Below are positions 24,369-32,056 of a DNA stretch of 34,609 bases, in pieces. Below the pieces are notes generated by a model, which searched no databases, was not told the DNA's origin, and saw nothing but the letters and a program-made list of their open reading frames with translations. Numbering within the stretch: the stretch's first letter is position 1; each line of letters starts with the position of its first letter. Origin of the DNA: Planctomycetaceae bacterium (GTDB taxonomy: Bacteria > Planctomycetota > Planctomycetia > Planctomycetales > Planctomycetaceae); assembly GCA_021732845.1 (NCBI GenBank), contig JAKFUF010000160.1, positions 1 through 34,609 of the forward strand, in the 5' to 3' direction. The position numbers and the translations under genes were made by a program.

Positions 24369-24733
24369 AGCAGATCCGCCTCTCGGCACAGGCGAAGGAA
24401 CAACTGATCCGGCTGAAGACGCGGACGGGAATTTCCCAATGGAACATCCTGTGCCGCTGGGCGTTCTGCCTGTCGCTGGCGGAGCCGATGCCACCGACCC
24501 CGATTGAAATCCCCGCCGACAGCAACGTCGAAATGAGCTGGACGGTGTTCGGCGGAGACTTTCATGAATTGTATTTCGCCCTGCTGACGGAACGCACGGT
24601 GCAGGATGGAATCGAGATCGCGCCCGAGAATCTGAGCCGCCAGTTCCGGCTGCACCTGCACCGCGGCATCGGATATCTGGCCACGCCGAACAAGGTGCGG
24701 TCAATTGGCGATCTGGTGGGTCTCGTGCGCTGA
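24365..24733 (+). CDS. dndE: DndE
   Basis: The 122-residue protein fits the DndE family: MKQIRLSAQAKEQLIRLKTR at the start, GISQWNILCRWAFCLSLAEP, then the conserved FGGDFHELYFALLTERTVQDG and SRQFRLHLHRGIGYLA. DndE binds nicked DNA and is essential for PT modification. The start is a TTG overlapping the dndD stop (TTGA), as part of the coupled operon. The last 33 bases overlap in convergent orientation with the esterase gene. Confidence 0.93.
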   Translation: MKQIRLSAQAKEQLIRLKTRTGISQWNILCRWAFCLSLAEPMPPTPIEIPADSNVEMSWTVFGGDFHELYFALLTERTVQDGIEIAPENLSRQFRLHLHRGIGYLATPNKVRSIGDLVGLVR

Positions 24734-25477
24734 GCCAAGCAAAAAATTCACCGCCCGTTCCATCCACCCGCTGTCCCAGCGATGTTCGCGGCTGGGGCCG
24801 TCCTGGTAATCGTGGGGGATGCCGAGGCGGAGAAGGTGGTAGTGCAGGAACTGGTGCTGGCCGCGGAAGTCGGAGTGGCCGTAGAGGCCCAGGCGGGGGG
24901 CCGGGTGTGGCTGTGGGCCGCCGAGAGTCGTGGCTTGATTCAACAGGTCGACGATGCAGTACCGGTTCATGTTCTCCTGAGTCCCGAACACCGTGGCCAT
25001 CCCGTAGCGGTTCGGGGTTTCCCAGGCCAGCGGTGAGTCGAAGGCCGCCGCTTTGTGAAACAGGTGCGGATGCCGCAGCAGCAGGCTGTAGGCTCCCCAG
25101 CCGGATTTGCTGAAGCCCAGCAGCAACCGCCGTGGCTCGGTGTCCGCGGTGTATCCGTAGGCGTTCTCCACGAACGGCAGCACGACCTGCAACAAATGGC
25201 TCTCCTGCTGGATCTCGGCGTTCGTGGGATGATTCGCATACCACGGGGCCTGCATGAACGTCGGCTTCACGCAGACCATGTGCGGGACGTTCACACACTC
25301 CAGCTTCGCCACCTCGGCCAGGCAATCGCCGCATTCCGACCGGTCGAGGACCTCCACCGGCAGCACGTACAGGTAACACGTCGCCGAGCCGGGCTCGAAC
25401 CCGTCTGGCAGCAGGACATGCACCGGCGGATTCCCCACCTGAAACGGACTGTCTGGCTGGTGAGTCTCAAGGCGCAT
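24701..25477 (-). CDS. Alpha/beta-hydrolase, putative esterase
   Basis: The 258-residue protein has the esterase nucleophile elbow GFSKSGWG (Ser123) and a later acidic/His region (PSREHRWDSGWMERAVNFL) that fits the catalytic His. There is no signal peptide. I chose ATG 25477 because GGAG lies 7 nt upstream; the frame is open to 25657 with no family match. It resembles the Fes/EstA-type putative esterases in general pattern; the substrate is unknown. It converges with dndE with a 33-bp overlap, so it is probably not part of the dnd operon. Confidence 0.8.
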   Translation of the reverse strand: MRLETHQPDSPFQVGNPPVHVLLPDGFEPGSATCYLYVLPVEVLDRSECGDCLAEVAKLECVNVPHMVCVKPTFMQAPWYANHPTNAEIQQESHLLQVVLPFVENAYGYTADTEPRRLLLGFSKSGWGAYSLLLRHPHLFHKAAAFDSPLAWETPNRYGMATVFGTQENMNRYCIVDLLNQATTLGGPQPHPAPRLGLYGHSDFRGQHQFLHYHLLRLGIPHDYQDGPSREHRWDSGWMERAVNFLLGSAHETHQIAN

Positions 25478-25662
25478 ACCCCATCTCCGCCGCAGGCTGG
25501 ATGGCTCCGGTTCTCTAGGATCGAATGTAAACGGAAAAAGCGATCGAGTCGATGAACCTTCTGTGGTAGCATTCACCCCGTGACGCTCTCGCTCCTTCCC
25601 GTTGCACTGTCGTCCATCCCCTCTCCCGCCGGGCTGTGGAGCCTGACAGTTGAGCATGATCC

Positions 25663-25859
25663 ATGCCGCGAAAAATCCGAGAACTGATTGCAGACTTGGA
25701 AGCGGCTGGCTTCTGCAACATTGGTGGAAAAGGCAGCATCGAAGTCTTTCTCATTCCCGTATTGCCAAGGCCGTCACCATCTCTGGAAAATCGGGGGATG
25801 ATGCGAAGCTCGATCAGGAAAGAGCTGTCAAGCGCGCCATTGAGGAGTCACAGTCGTGA
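25663..25859 (+). pseudogene. hicA: hicA toxin gene with a one-base deletion
   Basis: The start MPRKIRELIADLEAAGF and GGKGS match HicA. The frame then fails near base 25736: after GGC AGC a single C appears to be missing. In the next frame the sequence continues HSRIAKAVTISGKSGDDAK and ends QERAVKRAIEESQS with TGA at 25857-25859. The deletion falls at the codon for the conserved GSH histidine, which is catalytic in HicA. HicA is a double-stranded-RNA-binding-like mRNA interferase. A sequencing error cannot be excluded. The stop overlaps the hicB start. Confidence 0.85.
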
Positions 25860-26095
25860 GAGAGGGTGCCCAATACGTCAAAATCGTTGAATGGTCGGTG
25901 GAAGACGACTGTTACGTGGGGAGTGCACCTGGACTGTTTTATGGTGGGTGTCACGGACAAGACGAACAGCAGGTGTTTGAAGAACTGTGCCAGATCGTTG
26001 AGGAAACCATCGAAAGCTATCGTCGCGACGGAAAGCCGTTGCCTCCGCCAACGGCAGGTCGCGATTTCGCGAACAAGATGCAGGATGTCGCCTGA
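25856..26095 (+). CDS. hicB: HicB-family antitoxin
   Basis: The 79-residue protein has the HicB core: YVGSAPGLFYGGCHGQDEQQ, then VFEELCQIVEETIESY and GKPLPPPT near the end. HicB binds and neutralises HicA and, in longer versions, represses the operon; this copy ends with no obvious DNA-binding domain. It starts at GTG 25856 overlapping the hicA stop (GTGA), the normal hicAB coupling. The frame is intact while hicA is broken. Confidence 0.85.
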   Translation: MREGAQYVKIVEWSVEDDCYVGSAPGLFYGGCHGQDEQQVFEELCQIVEETIESYRRDGKPLPPPTAGRDFANKMQDVA

Positions 26096-26574
26096 GCGTC
26101 CGTGCGAGAAATCTAGGGGACGGACAGGTGTCGACTGCCGGGCAAGTCCTGCCGCCATTCACGGATGTCCAAGTGGCGAGCCTCAACGAGTACCAGTCGT
26201 CTGGAGTCTTCCACCCGTTCATCCTGCCTCATCCTTTCAATCCTTTTCATCCTGTCCCGCTCCTAATCAGGACTGCCGCCTCGCTGGGTTGATTTTGCGC
26301 GGACCTTGGTTTTTCGCAGACTCGCAGGCTGCGTGAGGTTCTGCTATCGTCGCGGGACTCCAGTTCACCCACTTCAACCCACCTCCTGTCAATGATCTCC
26401 TTCATGGCGGATCGGGTGGCGGGGACGCAGATGGCCGATCTTTGAACTGAGACGGGCCGGATGCGACGAATTGGAGAAGCGCTCTACCCAGGGGCCGTGC
26501 CGCGCCCCGGGCATGAATTCAGGACCAGCAACGACCGTGTCGCGGCGACCGACCGGGCGGGAGGAACTTGAATC
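26096..26574. other. Intergenic region of about 480 bp with CATCCT-rich repeat text
   Basis: No gene is supported on either strand. Around 26217-26258 there is TTCATCCTGCCTCATCC followed by CAATCCTTTTCATCCTGTCC, the same kind of text as the inverted repeat at 27747-27853. The minus frame at 26389-26991 mostly opposes the NYN gene and looks like a shadow. Confidence 0.5.
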
Positions 26575-27618
26575 GTGCCACGACATTCGACACTTGCCGA
26601 CGGACGCCGGAACATGCCCGAACCAGAACGGACGCTCGCGCTCTTCATCGACTTTGAGAATCTGGCCCTCGGATTTCGGGGCAAGAACGACCGCTTCGAC
26701 ATCAAGCGGGTCCTGCGGCGCATGGTCGAGAAGGGCAAGATCGTCGCCAAGAAGGCCTACGCCGACTGGGGCCGCTTCTCGAACTACACCGAGGCCCTGC
26801 ACGAAGCCGCCATCGAACTGATCGAGATTCCCCGCCGCAACCAGACCGGCAAGAACTCCGCCGACATCCGCCTGTGCGTGGATGCGATGGACCTCGCGTA
26901 CTCGAAGGATCACATCAACACCTTCATTATCGTCTCGGGTGACAGCGATTTTTCGCCGCTGGTCTCGAAGTTGAAGGAACTGGGCAAGCATGTCATCGGA
27001 CTGGGGATGCAGCCCTCGACCTCTGAACTGCTCCGCGACAACTGCGATGAGTTCATCTACTACGAGGATCTGGAAGACGGAACGACAGCCGCGAGCGTGC
27101 CGGCCCTCGACGTGAAGGTCTCCGATGGACAGAAAAAGGCGTTCGCGCTGCTGCTCGACTCGCTGCTGGCACTCCGCCGCGAAAACAAGAACGTGCTCTG
27201 GTCATCCATGATCAAAGACACCATCAAGCGGAAGAAGCCATCGTTCAATGAAACGTATCACGGCTACCGCACCTTCAGCGCGCTGCTGGAGGACGCCGAG
27301 AAGAACGGCCTGGTGGAGCTGGAAACCGAAGGCCGCAGCGGGACCTATGTCGTGAGCCGGTTCGGCGATGAACTCAAGGAGGACGCTGAAGCCGCAGCCG
27401 CCGAGGGCGAAGGTGGCGAAGCCGCCGCCGGGGAAGGCCCGCGTGCCCGTTCCCGCCGCCGTCGCCGCCGTGGTGGACGTGGTCGCGGCCCGGCCGATGC
27501 CAATGGCACGCAGCCCGCTGCCGCCGCGGCCGATGGCAAGGTCGACAGTTACGATGACGACGCGGACGACGGCAACTCCCGTGGCGACAGCGACTGGTTC
27601 GACGACCTGCCATTTTAA
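26575..27618 (+). CDS. NYN-domain nuclease with LOTUS/OST-HTH domain and Arg-rich tail
   Basis: The 347-residue protein has an NYN (LabA/DUF88) domain at about 20-165 with the acidic residues D26 (LFIDFENL), D97 (SADIRL), D123 and D125 (SGDSDFSPLV). A predicted OST-HTH/LOTUS domain lies at about 185-262 (VLWSSMIKDTIKRKKPSFNE and later SGTYVVSRF). The tail (about 286-306) is RSRRRRRRGGRGRG, an RNA-binding-like RGG stretch, followed by an acidic end. It is probably an RNase acting on structured RNA. The start is GTG 26575 (GGAGG 10 nt upstream), with ATG 26614 as an alternative. Confidence 0.88.
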   Translation: MPRHSTLADGRRNMPEPERTLALFIDFENLALGFRGKNDRFDIKRVLRRMVEKGKIVAKKAYADWGRFSNYTEALHEAAIELIEIPRRNQTGKNSADIRLCVDAMDLAYSKDHINTFIIVSGDSDFSPLVSKLKELGKHVIGLGMQPSTSELLRDNCDEFIYYEDLEDGTTAASVPALDVKVSDGQKKAFALLLDSLLALRRENKNVLWSSMIKDTIKRKKPSFNETYHGYRTFSALLEDAEKNGLVELETEGRSGTYVVSRFGDELKEDAEAAAAEGEGGEAAAGEGPRARSRRRRRRGGRGRGPADANGTQPAAAAADGKVDSYDDDADDGNSRGDSDWFDDLPF

Positions 27619-27683
27619 CCGCTCCAGCCGGGTGAGGTCGCTTTCGCGAGGCATCTGACCAAGGGGCCAATCTTGGCAGTGGA

Positions 27684-27703
27684 ATTTCAAATTTCACAGT
27701 AAA
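27684..27703. repeat. 20-bp sequence with an inverted identical copy at 31937-31956
   Basis: ATTTCAAATTTCACAGTAAA here is the exact complement of the sequence at 31937-31956. An 18-bp AATCTGAAATTTGAAATT occurs at 27951-27968 and again at 31954-31971. These AT-rich repeats lie in gaps flanking the helicase and flotillin genes. Confidence 0.6.
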
Positions 27704-27746
27704 TTGCCTTAAGACGACGCATGTAAGTCTGCCTCAGAAAGGTTGT

Positions 27747-27853
27747 GGACAGGATTGAAGAGGATCGGAAAGGATGAAACAGGATTTGGACGTTGTCGGC
27801 ACCCGACCGAAGCTGATCCTTTCTGATCCTTTTTCGTCCCTTTCATCCTGTCC
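27747..27853. repeat. Long imperfect inverted repeat GGACAGGAT...ATCCTGTCC
   Basis: GGACAGGATTGAAGAGGATC and the following text are nearly complementary to the stretch ending TTTCATCCTGTCC at 27853. The gap 27619-28048 holds no gene. The 26217-26258 stretch has related text. It may be a dispersed repeat or a terminator for the NYN gene. Confidence 0.5.
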
Positions 27854-28048
27854 AAATTTCATGCGTGATTTCCGTCCACTAAAAAGTCCGCCGCTTCATC
27901 GTGGAATCTAGCCGACAGTTCGACGCCGCCAAACAGACTGTGAAATTTTAAATCTGAAATTTGAAATTACTTAGACCATAAGTCCGGCCACGTCGGTCAA
28001 GCCACCGGATTGCTGGAAAGAACGCAGCGTCCCGCCCCGAGTTTTCGC

Positions 28049-30607
28049 ATGTCGTCTGCCAGCGAATCTGCTTCGCCACCGTCCCGCGATGAACTCGCGC
28101 TCAAGTACCTCGAACTGCTCCCCTACGAACCGTATCCGGTGCAGGAACGGGCACTCTTCGCCTATTTCGAATCCGATGAGGGGGTGCTGGTTTGTGCGCC
28201 CACGGGAACCGGCAAGACGCTGATCGCCGAGGCGGCGGCCTTTGAAGCGCTGACCACCGGTTCGATCGTCTACTACACCACGCCGCTGATCGCGCTGACC
28301 GATCAGAAGTTTTTGGAGATGCAGGACGCCGCCGAGCGGTGGGGGTTCAAGCGGGAAGACGTGGGCCTGGTCACCGGCAACCGCCGCGTGAACCCGGACG
28401 CCAAGGTCCTGGTGGTCGTGGCTGAGATTCTGTTAAACCGTCTGCTGCAGCCGGACGCGTTCGACTTCAACAGTGTTTCCGCTGTCGTGATGGATGAGTT
28501 CCACAGCTTTGCCGACCCCGAGCGGGGTATCGTCTGGGAATTCACGCTGTCGCTCCTGCCGCGGCACATCCGGTTGCTGCTGCTCTCGGCCACGGTGGGG
28601 AACGCGGTCGAGTTTTTGGGGTGGCTGCGGGTGAGCCACAAGCGGAGTCTGGAACTGGTGCAGAGCAGCGACCGCAAGGTGCCGCTGCTGTTCCAGTGGG
28701 TGGCCGACAAGATGCTGACGGAGCATCTGGAGGAGATGGCGCAGGGAGACGCGGAAACACGCCGCACACCGGCCCTGGTGTTCTGCTTCAACCGCGATGA
28801 ATGCTGGTCGGTGGCGGAAGAACTCAAGGGCAAGTCGATGCTGGCGGAGGGTCAGCAAAAGCAGCTTGTGACCCTGTTGAACGGTTACGACTGGACGAAG
28901 GGCGTGGGCCCAAAGCTCAAACAGATCCTGATGCGCGGCGTCGGTGTGCATCATGCGGGGCTGCTGCCCAAGTATCGGCGAATTGTCGAGACTCTGTTTC
29001 AGAAGAAGCTGCTGTCGATCTGCGTCTGCACCGAGACCCTGTCGGCGGGAATCAATCTGCCGGCCCGCTCGGTCGTGCTGCCTTCTCTGCTCAAGGGGGC
29101 TCCTGGCCGGCAGAAGATCATCGATGCCAGCTCGGCCCACCAGATTTTTGGGCGTGCCGGGCGGCCGCAGTTCGACAAGCAGGGCTATGTCTACGTGCTG
29201 CCGCATGAAGACGATGTCCGCATTCTGCGGTGGAAGGAGAAGTACGATCAGATCCCGGAGGACACGAAGGATCCGGGGCTGATGAAGGCCAAGAAGGCGA
29301 TGAAGAAGAAGATGCCGACGCGGAGCCAGACGCGGCAGTATTGGAACGAGGCCCAGTTCGACAAGGTGCGGGTCGCTCCACCGCGGGACCTGATCAGCCA
29401 GGGTCCGCTGCCGTGGCGGATGCTCGCATACATGCTGCAGATCTCGCCGGATGTCGAGCGCGTGCGGCAACTGGTTCACAAGCGGTTGATGGAACCCAAG
29501 CAACTGCAGCAGGCGGAAAAGCATCTGCACCAGATGCTGCTGACACTGCATGCGCTGGGCGTGGTCAAGCTTCAGCCCGACCCTCCGCTACCGCCGGAAG
29601 AGCAGCCTGCGGAAGCCACCCCTGCGGCGGACGCCCCGCCCGCGCCGGCCAAGCGTTCGGTGATGGCTCAACTCATTCTTGAGGCTTTGCAGACCCAGCA
29701 CGAAGCCACGGGCACGGGGCCGGTCCCGGTTGATCTGCATCCGACAGCGGAGGCTGAGTACCGGCCGGAGTATGCGTATCCGACCGAACGGATGATGGAC
29801 TTTTTCCAGTTTCGCAGCATCAACCCGGTGTTCGCGTTGTTCCTACTGGATCAGATGGCGATTGCCGATCCGCACGAGCGGCTGCTGGCGTTCGAGAGCG
29901 TGCTGGAGTTGCCGAAGTCGCTCATCCGCTATGTCCGCGTGCCGAACTACGAACGGATGCCGGCCGGTTCGCTGGCCCGCAACAAGGTGGACATTGAGCT
30001 GGTGGCGCGGGGCTTGATCCCTGCGGGCGACCTGTATCCCGCGTGGGATCCGGACATCCCCTTCGAAGAGCGCAAATACGCTCCGACGCTGGGCGAAAAG
30101 CTGCGGATGCTGTTCGAAGCCGAATATCCCAACGTGCATGGCGTGTTTGTCCAGCCGGTCTGGGCGGCGGGCGACCTCTTGGAGTTTGGCGGCGACTTTC
30201 AAAACTACATCGGCGGTCGGGACCTGACCAAGCAGGAGGGCCTGCTGTTCCGGCACCTGTTGCGGCTGATTCTGCTCTTGGGCGAGTTCGCGGAGGTTGT
30301 GCCGCCGGGCATGGAGGGCGCGGCCTGGCGCGCGGAGCTGCGTGACTGGGCCGACAAGTTCACCGCAACCTGCCACGCCGTCGACCCCAAGAGCACGGAG
30401 AGTACTCTGGCGCACGCTGTCGACCGGGATCTGGTCGTCAAGGAAGCGGAAATCGCCGTGGCCACCGCGGAAGACGTCGCCCATCCCCCGGTGGTGCCGG
30501 TGCCGGCAACTGTTGCCGTTGGTGAGGGAGAGTCTGTCACTCAACCGGAACCAGAACCTGAGCCACTGGCAGATGACTTTGGGGCGGAGATTCTGGATTC
30601 GGAATAG
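28049..30607 (+). CDS. Ski2-like DExH RNA helicase
   Basis: The 852-residue protein is a Ski2/Mtr4-type superfamily 2 helicase. It has Walker A APTGTGKT (50-57), DEFH (149-152), SAT (180-182), a [17 protein letters not shown] segment, and QIFGRAGRP (motif VI with the two arginines). It has no signal peptide or membrane helix. The C-terminal half (about 440-850) includes a winged-helix-like part and an acidic Pro-rich tail. Such helicases unwind RNA in processing or decay; the partner is unknown. ATG 28049 is preferred; the frame is open to 28010. It follows the repeat-rich gap after the NYN gene. Confidence 0.9.
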   Translation: MSSASESASPPSRDELALKYLELLPYEPYPVQERALFAYFESDEGVLVCAPTGTGKTLIAEAAAFEALTTGSIVYYTTPLIALTDQKFLEMQDAAERWGFKREDVGLVTGNRRVNPDAKVLVVVAEILLNRLLQPDAFDFNSVSAVVMDEFHSFADPERGIVWEFTLSLLPRHIRLLLLSATVGNAVEFLGWLRVSHKRSLELVQSSDRKVPLLFQWVADKMLTEHLEEMAQGDAETRRTPALVFCFNRDECWSVAEELKGKSMLAEGQQKQLVTLLNGYDWTKGVGPKLKQILMRGVGVHHAGLLPKYRRIVETLFQKKLLSICVCTETLSAGINLPARSVVLPSLLKGAPGRQKIIDASSAHQIFGRAGRPQFDKQGYVYVLPHEDDVRILRWKEKYDQIPEDTKDPGLMKAKKAMKKKMPTRSQTRQYWNEAQFDKVRVAPPRDLISQGPLPWRMLAYMLQISPDVERVRQLVHKRLMEPKQLQQAEKHLHQMLLTLHALGVVKLQPDPPLPPEEQPAEATPAADAPPAPAKRSVMAQLILEALQTQHEATGTGPVPVDLHPTAEAEYRPEYAYPTERMMDFFQFRSINPVFALFLLDQMAIADPHERLLAFESVLELPKSLIRYVRVPNYERMPAGSLARNKVDIELVARGLIPAGDLYPAWDPDIPFEERKYAPTLGEKLRMLFEAEYPNVHGVFVQPVWAAGDLLEFGGDFQNYIGGRDLTKQEGLLFRHLLRLILLLGEFAEVVPPGMEGAAWRAELRDWADKFTATCHAVDPKSTESTLAHAVDRDLVVKEAEIAVATAEDVAHPPVVPVPATVAVGEGESVTQPEPEPEPLADDFGAEILDSE

Positions 30608-30820
30608 CCAACCGTAGAATGGGCTTCAGCCCATCTCGAGCGACTTACGCTCCCTCCCAAACCCCACGATCAACGAACAGCATTCTTCAATCGCTGATCA
30701 CCTCCGCCGAGGCAACGAGGCAACTGGCAGCCACCCCTCCATTTGCATTCACCGGTGGACTGCTCTACATTGCACGTCTTGTCGGGCATTCTCGGCGAAT
30801 TTCAATGAAATTGAGTGATT

Positions 30821-31756
30821 ATGGAAATCTTGATCGGCGCCGCAGTGATTTTCGCACTGATCGTCCTGTTCATTTTCTTCGTGATTTTCGTCAAGTACTT
30901 CAATGTGTGGCTTCAGGCCAAGGTGACTCGCGCGGATGTGACGCTGTGGTCGCTGATCGCCATGTCGTTCCGCAAGGTGAACGCGAAGCTCATTGTTGAG
31001 TCCAAGATCATGGCGGTGCAGGCCGGCCTCGACCGGATGAGCACCAATGCCCTTGAAGCCCACTATCTCGCGGGCGGCAATGTCCGCCGCGTCGTTCAGG
31101 CGATCATCGTGGCTCAGCGGGCCAAGATCGATCTCGACTGGGACACCGCCGCCGCCATCGACCTCGCCGGCCGCAACGTGCTGGAAGCCGTGCAGACCAG
31201 CGTCGATCCCAAAGTCATCGACTGTCCCGATCCCCGCCGCACTGGTCGCTCCACATTGGACGGCGTGGCTAAGAACGGCATTCAACTCAAGGCCCGCGCC
31301 CGTGTGACCGTGCGCACCAACCTGGCTCAGCTCATCGGCGGAGCCACGGAAGAGACGGTCATCGCCCGCGTCGGCGAGGGGATCGTGTCGGCCATCGGCT
31401 CATGCAACACGCACGCCGAAGTGCTCGCGAACCCGATGCTGATCGCCAAAGCGGTGCTCGACAAGAGCCTCGATTCGCAGACCGCCTTTGAAATCGTGTC
31501 GATCGACATCGCCGACATTGATGTCGGCGACAACATCGGTGCCCGCCTGCAGGCCGACCAGGCCGAGGCCGACATGCGCGTGGCCCGCGCCCACGCCGAA
31601 GAGCGCCGCGCCATGGCCGTCGCCTTTGACCAGGAGATGAAGGCCCTGACCCAGGAAAACCGCGCCAAGGTGGTTCTGGCCGAAGCTGAAATTCCCCGGG
31701 CCATTGGCGATGCCTTCCGCATGGGAAACCTGCGGGCGGCACCGGAGAAGACGTGA
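30821..31756 (+). CDS. floA: Flotillin-like protein FloA
   Basis: The 311-residue protein has one N-terminal membrane helix (about 5-26), then the FloA pattern: [78 protein letters not shown], and a helical C-terminus rich in Glu/Ala ([21 protein letters not shown]). FloA proteins form functional membrane microdomains. The partner NfeD gene often found next to it is absent here. The ATG at 30821 is preferred over a GTG two codons upstream; no strong ribosome site is visible. The 213-bp gap before it holds no gene. Confidence 0.93.
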   Translation: MEILIGAAVIFALIVLFIFFVIFVKYFNVWLQAKVTRADVTLWSLIAMSFRKVNAKLIVESKIMAVQAGLDRMSTNALEAHYLAGGNVRRVVQAIIVAQRAKIDLDWDTAAAIDLAGRNVLEAVQTSVDPKVIDCPDPRRTGRSTLDGVAKNGIQLKARARVTVRTNLAQLIGGATEETVIARVGEGIVSAIGSCNTHAEVLANPMLIAKAVLDKSLDSQTAFEIVSIDIADIDVGDNIGARLQADQAEADMRVARAHAEERRAMAVAFDQEMKALTQENRAKVVLAEAEIPRAIGDAFRMGNLRAAPEKT

Positions 31757-31791
31757 GCCGCAGTGGCATGCCAACGTTTTAGTTCAATGCA

Positions 31792-31846
31792 ATTTCAGAT
31801 TTCAGATTTCAGATTTCAGATTTCAGATTTCAGATTTCAGATTTCA
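31792..31846. repeat. Tandem array of seven ATTTCAG units in a 300-bp gap
   Basis: Seven exact copies of the 7-mer ATTTCAG span 31792-31840, then a partial ATTTCA to 31846. Other AT-rich repeats fill the rest of the gap 31757-32056, including the TTGTCGGA motif at 31994-32025. No gene is seen. Confidence 0.9.
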
Positions 31847-31993
31847 CGGTTTGTGCAGCGACATCGAACTGTCGACTGAGCTTCAGTGGTGTGAACGTAA
31901 CTTCTCCCCCGCAGAGCGAATCTTGCGAAAAAGCATTTTACTGTGAAATTTGAAATCTGAAATTTGAAATTGCATCGAATTCAGAGACGGGAC

Positions 31994-32025
31994 TATTGTC
32001 GGAATCGTCAGATCTGAGATTCCAC
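31994..32025 (+). repeat. Third copy of the TTGTCGGA-N2-CGTCA motif
   Basis: TATTGTCGGAATCGTCAGAT followed by CTGAGATTCCAC shares the core and tail of the two copies at 875-940. It lies 32 bp before the start of the secreted protein gene. Confidence 0.5.
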
Positions 32026-32056
32026 CAGCCTGCCCGCATCAACACTTCGAGATCTG

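Noticed and set aside
26389-26991. Minus-strand frame opposite the NYN gene
   Set aside because: Overlaps the NYN domain in antisense and shows no family motif.
30619-30999. Plus frame before floA
   Set aside because: It overlaps the floA start in another frame and shows no protein pattern.
31792-31846. CRISPR array
   Set aside because: The units are 7 bp and contiguous with no spacers; this is a simple tandem repeat.
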